Assembly (NCBI GenBank): GCA_946611495.1
Contig: CAMODR010000059.1
Coordinates: 1-7,120, forward strand
Length of the DNA: 7,120 nt
Direction of reading: 5' to 3'
From: an uncultured Methanobrevibacter sp.
Lineage (GTDB): Archaea > Methanobacteriota > Methanobacteria > Methanobacteriales > Methanobacteriaceae
Shown: in pieces, positions 5,676 to 7,120 of the stretch
How the letters are laid out: each line of letters opens with the position of its first letter
How positions within the stretch are numbered: position 1 is the stretch's first letter
The notes under the pieces: generated by a model
The model's input: only the letters and a program-made list of their open reading frames with translations
Databases searched by the model: none
What the model was told of the DNA's origin: nothing
Program-made: the position numbers and the translations under genes

Positions 5676-6671
5676 TTATTGGTATTTGTTTTTTAAAGAG
5701 TCTTTTATGTATCTTTTAATGTATGGGTCTAATTCTTCTTTGATGAGGCTTTTTTCAGGACCTAATTTATTTTTATCTGTAAAAGTTCCTTTCAGTGTTC
5801 GTCCAGTCCATTTGACTTCCTCTTCAACTCTTTTTCCATATTTTGTTCCAAACATTTTGAATAATGGGAATTTAGTGATTCCATTTGCTCCGCTTAGGAT
5901 TAGAATTCCAATATTTGCTAAATTGTCTGTCCATGTTCCGCAGATTATTTCAATGTCTGGGAATTCAAGGCGTATGGTAGATACGACTTTAGCATAATAA
6001 AGTGAAGCTGGCTGTGAACTGTTTACATATATTGTTTCTGGATGAGGGTTTAAGGAATAAAAGATTACTCTATCGATTTTATGTTCTCTAATGTAATCCT
6101 TTAGATATTCTACGTCCTCAAAGCTTTCTCCAAGTCCTAAGATTATTGTTATTGCCTTTTTGAATCCTAAGTCTCCAGCCTTATCAAGCATATTGCTAAT
6201 TTGATCAAGTGGCTTGCTTGGGCAAACTTCCCTTTGAAACTGAGGATTTGCAGCTTCAACAGCACCTGTGATACCTTTGATTTCTTCTCCATATTCTTCT
6301 AGTTCGTCGGTAATGCCTGTATTTAACCAGACTCCATCTCCTGTGATTGAATGAATGTCTTCAGCTATTGACTTAATTTCAGATGTGGTGAATGACTTGT
6401 ATCCTCCAGATAAAAACTCAATGTTCCATCCAAGTCTGCTGCACATTTCAGCTTCTGCCAATATGTTGTTTACCCTTCTTCTTGCTTTTCTTGGATCCTT
6501 TATTTTATCTTTCTGAGTGGTCATATAGCAGAATTTACAATCTCCTTTATCACACCACCATGATAAGAAAACAGCTCTTTCAAGACTTATTTCAGTATAT
6601 CCTTTTTTTAAGCTAAGGTTATTGGCTTTATTGATTAATTCAAGAGTTTCAACACTGTTTATCTTGTTCAT
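5676..6671 (-). CDS. Radical SAM protein of BioB/HydE-like type with CX4CX2C motif, function unknown
   Basis: This 331-residue protein should bind a [4Fe-4S] cluster and cleave S-adenosylmethionine to a 5'-deoxyadenosyl radical; the substrate is unknown. The cluster motif is WWCDKGDCKFCYM with C40, C45 and C48, that is CX4CX2C instead of the usual CX3CX2C. The aromatic residue before the last Cys (F47) is kept. Barrel signs follow: IEFLSGGY (84-91, the GGE-like SAM-amino site), GVWLNTGI (113-120), VEAANPQFQREVCP (138-151), AITIILGLGES (173-183) and VIFYSLNPHPET (202-213). The last two look like the GLGE and NP-P-GT segments of biotin synthase-like enzymes. The C-terminal part (240-300) has ICGTWTDN and SGANGITKFPLF, which also fit the BioB/HydE/HmdB group. 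No auxiliary-cluster cysteine set is obvious. GTGAT (6679-6675) lies 3 nt before the ATG. It stands alone, with its own terminator, so neighbours give no clue. It is not BioB itself, judging by the cluster spacing. Confidence 0.85.
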   Translation of the reverse strand: MNKINSVETLELINKANNLSLKKGYTEISLERAVFLSWWCDKGDCKFCYMTTQKDKIKDPRKARRRVNNILAEAEMCSRLGWNIEFLSGGYKSFTTSEIKSIAEDIHSITGDGVWLNTGITDELEEYGEEIKGITGAVEAANPQFQREVCPSKPLDQISNMLDKAGDLGFKKAITIILGLGESFEDVEYLKDYIREHKIDRVIFYSLNPHPETIYVNSSQPASLYYAKVVSTIRLEFPDIEIICGTWTDNLANIGILILSGANGITKFPLFKMFGTKYGKRVEEEVKWTGRTLKGTFTDKNKLGPEKSLIKEELDPYIKRYIKDSLKNKYQ

Positions 6672-6735
6672 ATTATCACGAAAGTTGTAATTATAATTTA
6701 TTTACTTTTAATTTCTATTTAAGTTTCATAATTAT

Positions 6736-6759
6736 TTATTAGTTCTTTTATTAGTTCTT
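6736..6759. repeat. Perfect 12-bp tandem repeat, 2 copies, with degenerate continuation
   Basis: TTATTAGTTCTT occurs at 6736-6747 and again at 6748-6759. A near copy, TTATTTATTCTT, overlaps its end (6758-6769), and TCTT-type steps recur at 6778-6781 and 6790-6793. The motif thus returns about every 10-12 bp, close to one helix turn. It lies 65-120 bp upstream of the radical SAM start. Confidence 0.75.
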
Positions 6760-6885
6760 ATTTATTCTTTGTTTATATCTTTATTTAATTCTTTTTTTAT
6801 ATTATTATAATTCTTGATTTGTATATTAATTTTTAAAATGTTTATTCAGTTAATTTTAAATATTATGTAAGACAACCTTATAATG

Positions 6886-6911
6886 TTGATATTCTGATTA
6901 TCAAGTTTTTT
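6886..6911 (+). terminator. Orphan hairpin followed by T run
   Basis: TTGATA (6886-6891) and TATCAA (6899-6904) form a 6-bp stem with a 7-nt loop, followed by G and six T's (6906-6911). On the plus strand this has terminator layout, yet no plus-strand gene lies in the 215 bp between it and the radical SAM start. It may end an unseen short transcript, or be chance. Confidence 0.3.
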
Positions 6912-6976
6912 ATCTGATTTTCTTAAAATTTGTATGTAAATTTTTTTGAAAATATTGTAAGTTTTCTTGAAAAATA

Positions 6977-7056
6977 GAAACATTTATATACTATGTTAAT
7001 CAACATATTATTACTGTATTGTTGCAGTGATATATTATAAAACTATATTTGCAAGC
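6977..7056 (+). promoter_or_regulatory. tRNA-Asn promoter: TATA box and box-B-like start
   Basis: TTTATATA (6983-6990), preceded by the A-rich AAAATAGAAAC, is a textbook archaeal TATA/BRE pair and the best in the window. TGCAAGC (7050-7056) resembles the TGCAAGT box B described at the start points of stable RNA genes in methanogens, 12-18 nt before the tRNA. The two are about 65 bp apart, too far for one promoter. The TATA box may therefore drive a longer leader (start near 7011), while TATATTAT at 7031-7038 may serve box B. Between them are the palindrome-like ATGTTAATCAACAT (6993-7006) and a 6-bp stem, TTACTG/CAGTGA (7011-7030). Confidence 0.5.
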
Positions 7057-7067
7057 GTGGGTTAGTT

Positions 7068-7120
<53 letters not shown>

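Larger units (their letters stand above)
6672..7067. other. Divergent AT-rich spacer, radical SAM gene / tRNA-Asn
   Basis: Nearly 400 bp with no credible coding frame. From left to right it contains the Shine-Dalgarno and presumed promoter of the radical SAM gene (no clear TATA box), a 12-bp tandem repeat (6736-6759), a hairpin followed by a T run (6886-6911), and the tRNA promoter (from 6977). Confidence 0.7.

Noticed and set aside
5686..5997. Plus-strand 103-codon open frame
   Set aside because: It is antisense to the C-terminal part of the radical SAM protein and is composed of reverse-complement codon shadows.
6392..6616. Plus-strand 74-codon open frame rich in Leu and Cys
   Set aside because: It is antisense to the cluster-binding region of the radical SAM gene; the cysteines are shadows, and no Shine-Dalgarno is seen.

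Overview
The window looks like the chromosome of an AT-rich methanogenic archaeon, most likely Methanobrevibacter or a close relative in the Methanobacteriales. This is inferred from several things seen together: very AT-rich spacers with long T tracts after genes, an archaeal TATA box (TTTATATA), Shine-Dalgarno sites of the GGAGG/GGTGAT type, a GatB whose start (MMCGLEIHVQ) is of the type found in Methanobacteriales, and a gene set (hypF, larB, hisE, gatB, CBS-ParB, radical SAM) usual for hydrogenotrophic methanogens. The genus is inference only, because no 16S rRNA or other marker is present.

Layout. 1-560 (-): the first 186 codons of hypF, the NiFe-hydrogenase cyanide-ligand maturase, cut by the window start. 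561-820: a divergent AT-rich promoter region. 821-1645 (+): larB, the first enzyme of nickel-pincer nucleotide synthesis. 1769-2401 (+): a GNAT acetyltransferase with a TTG start. 2402-2611: a convergent T-rich spacer with a short tandem repeat. Then a minus-strand block follows: hisE (2612-2899) downstream of a CBS-CBS-ParB-like protein (2954-3763), gatB (3932-5287), and a BioB-like radical SAM protein with an unusual CX4CX2C cluster motif (5676-6671). 6672-7067 is a divergent AT-rich promoter region. 7068-7120 (+) is the 5' part of a tRNA-Asn(GTT), cut by the window end.

How the genes relate. hypF and larB are divergent neighbours, and both serve nickel enzymes: HypF makes the cyanide ligands of the NiFe site, and LarB starts the organic nickel-pincer cofactor. 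gatB and tRNA-Asn belong to one pathway, because archaeal GatCAB amidates Asp-tRNA(Asn); they are not co-transcribed here. hisE and the CBS-ParB gene are 54 bp apart on one strand and may share a transcript. Most other genes seem to be separate units, since T-rich or hairpin-plus-T terminators separate them.

I see no clear new multi-gene system: no CRISPR array, transposase, phage gene or toxin-antitoxin pair. The most interesting items are the radical SAM protein with its non-standard cysteine spacing, the CBS-ParB-like fusion carrying a DGHHR motif, the gatB start where the Shine-Dalgarno fits an ATA codon better than the ATG, and several small repeats and palindromes in the spacers.
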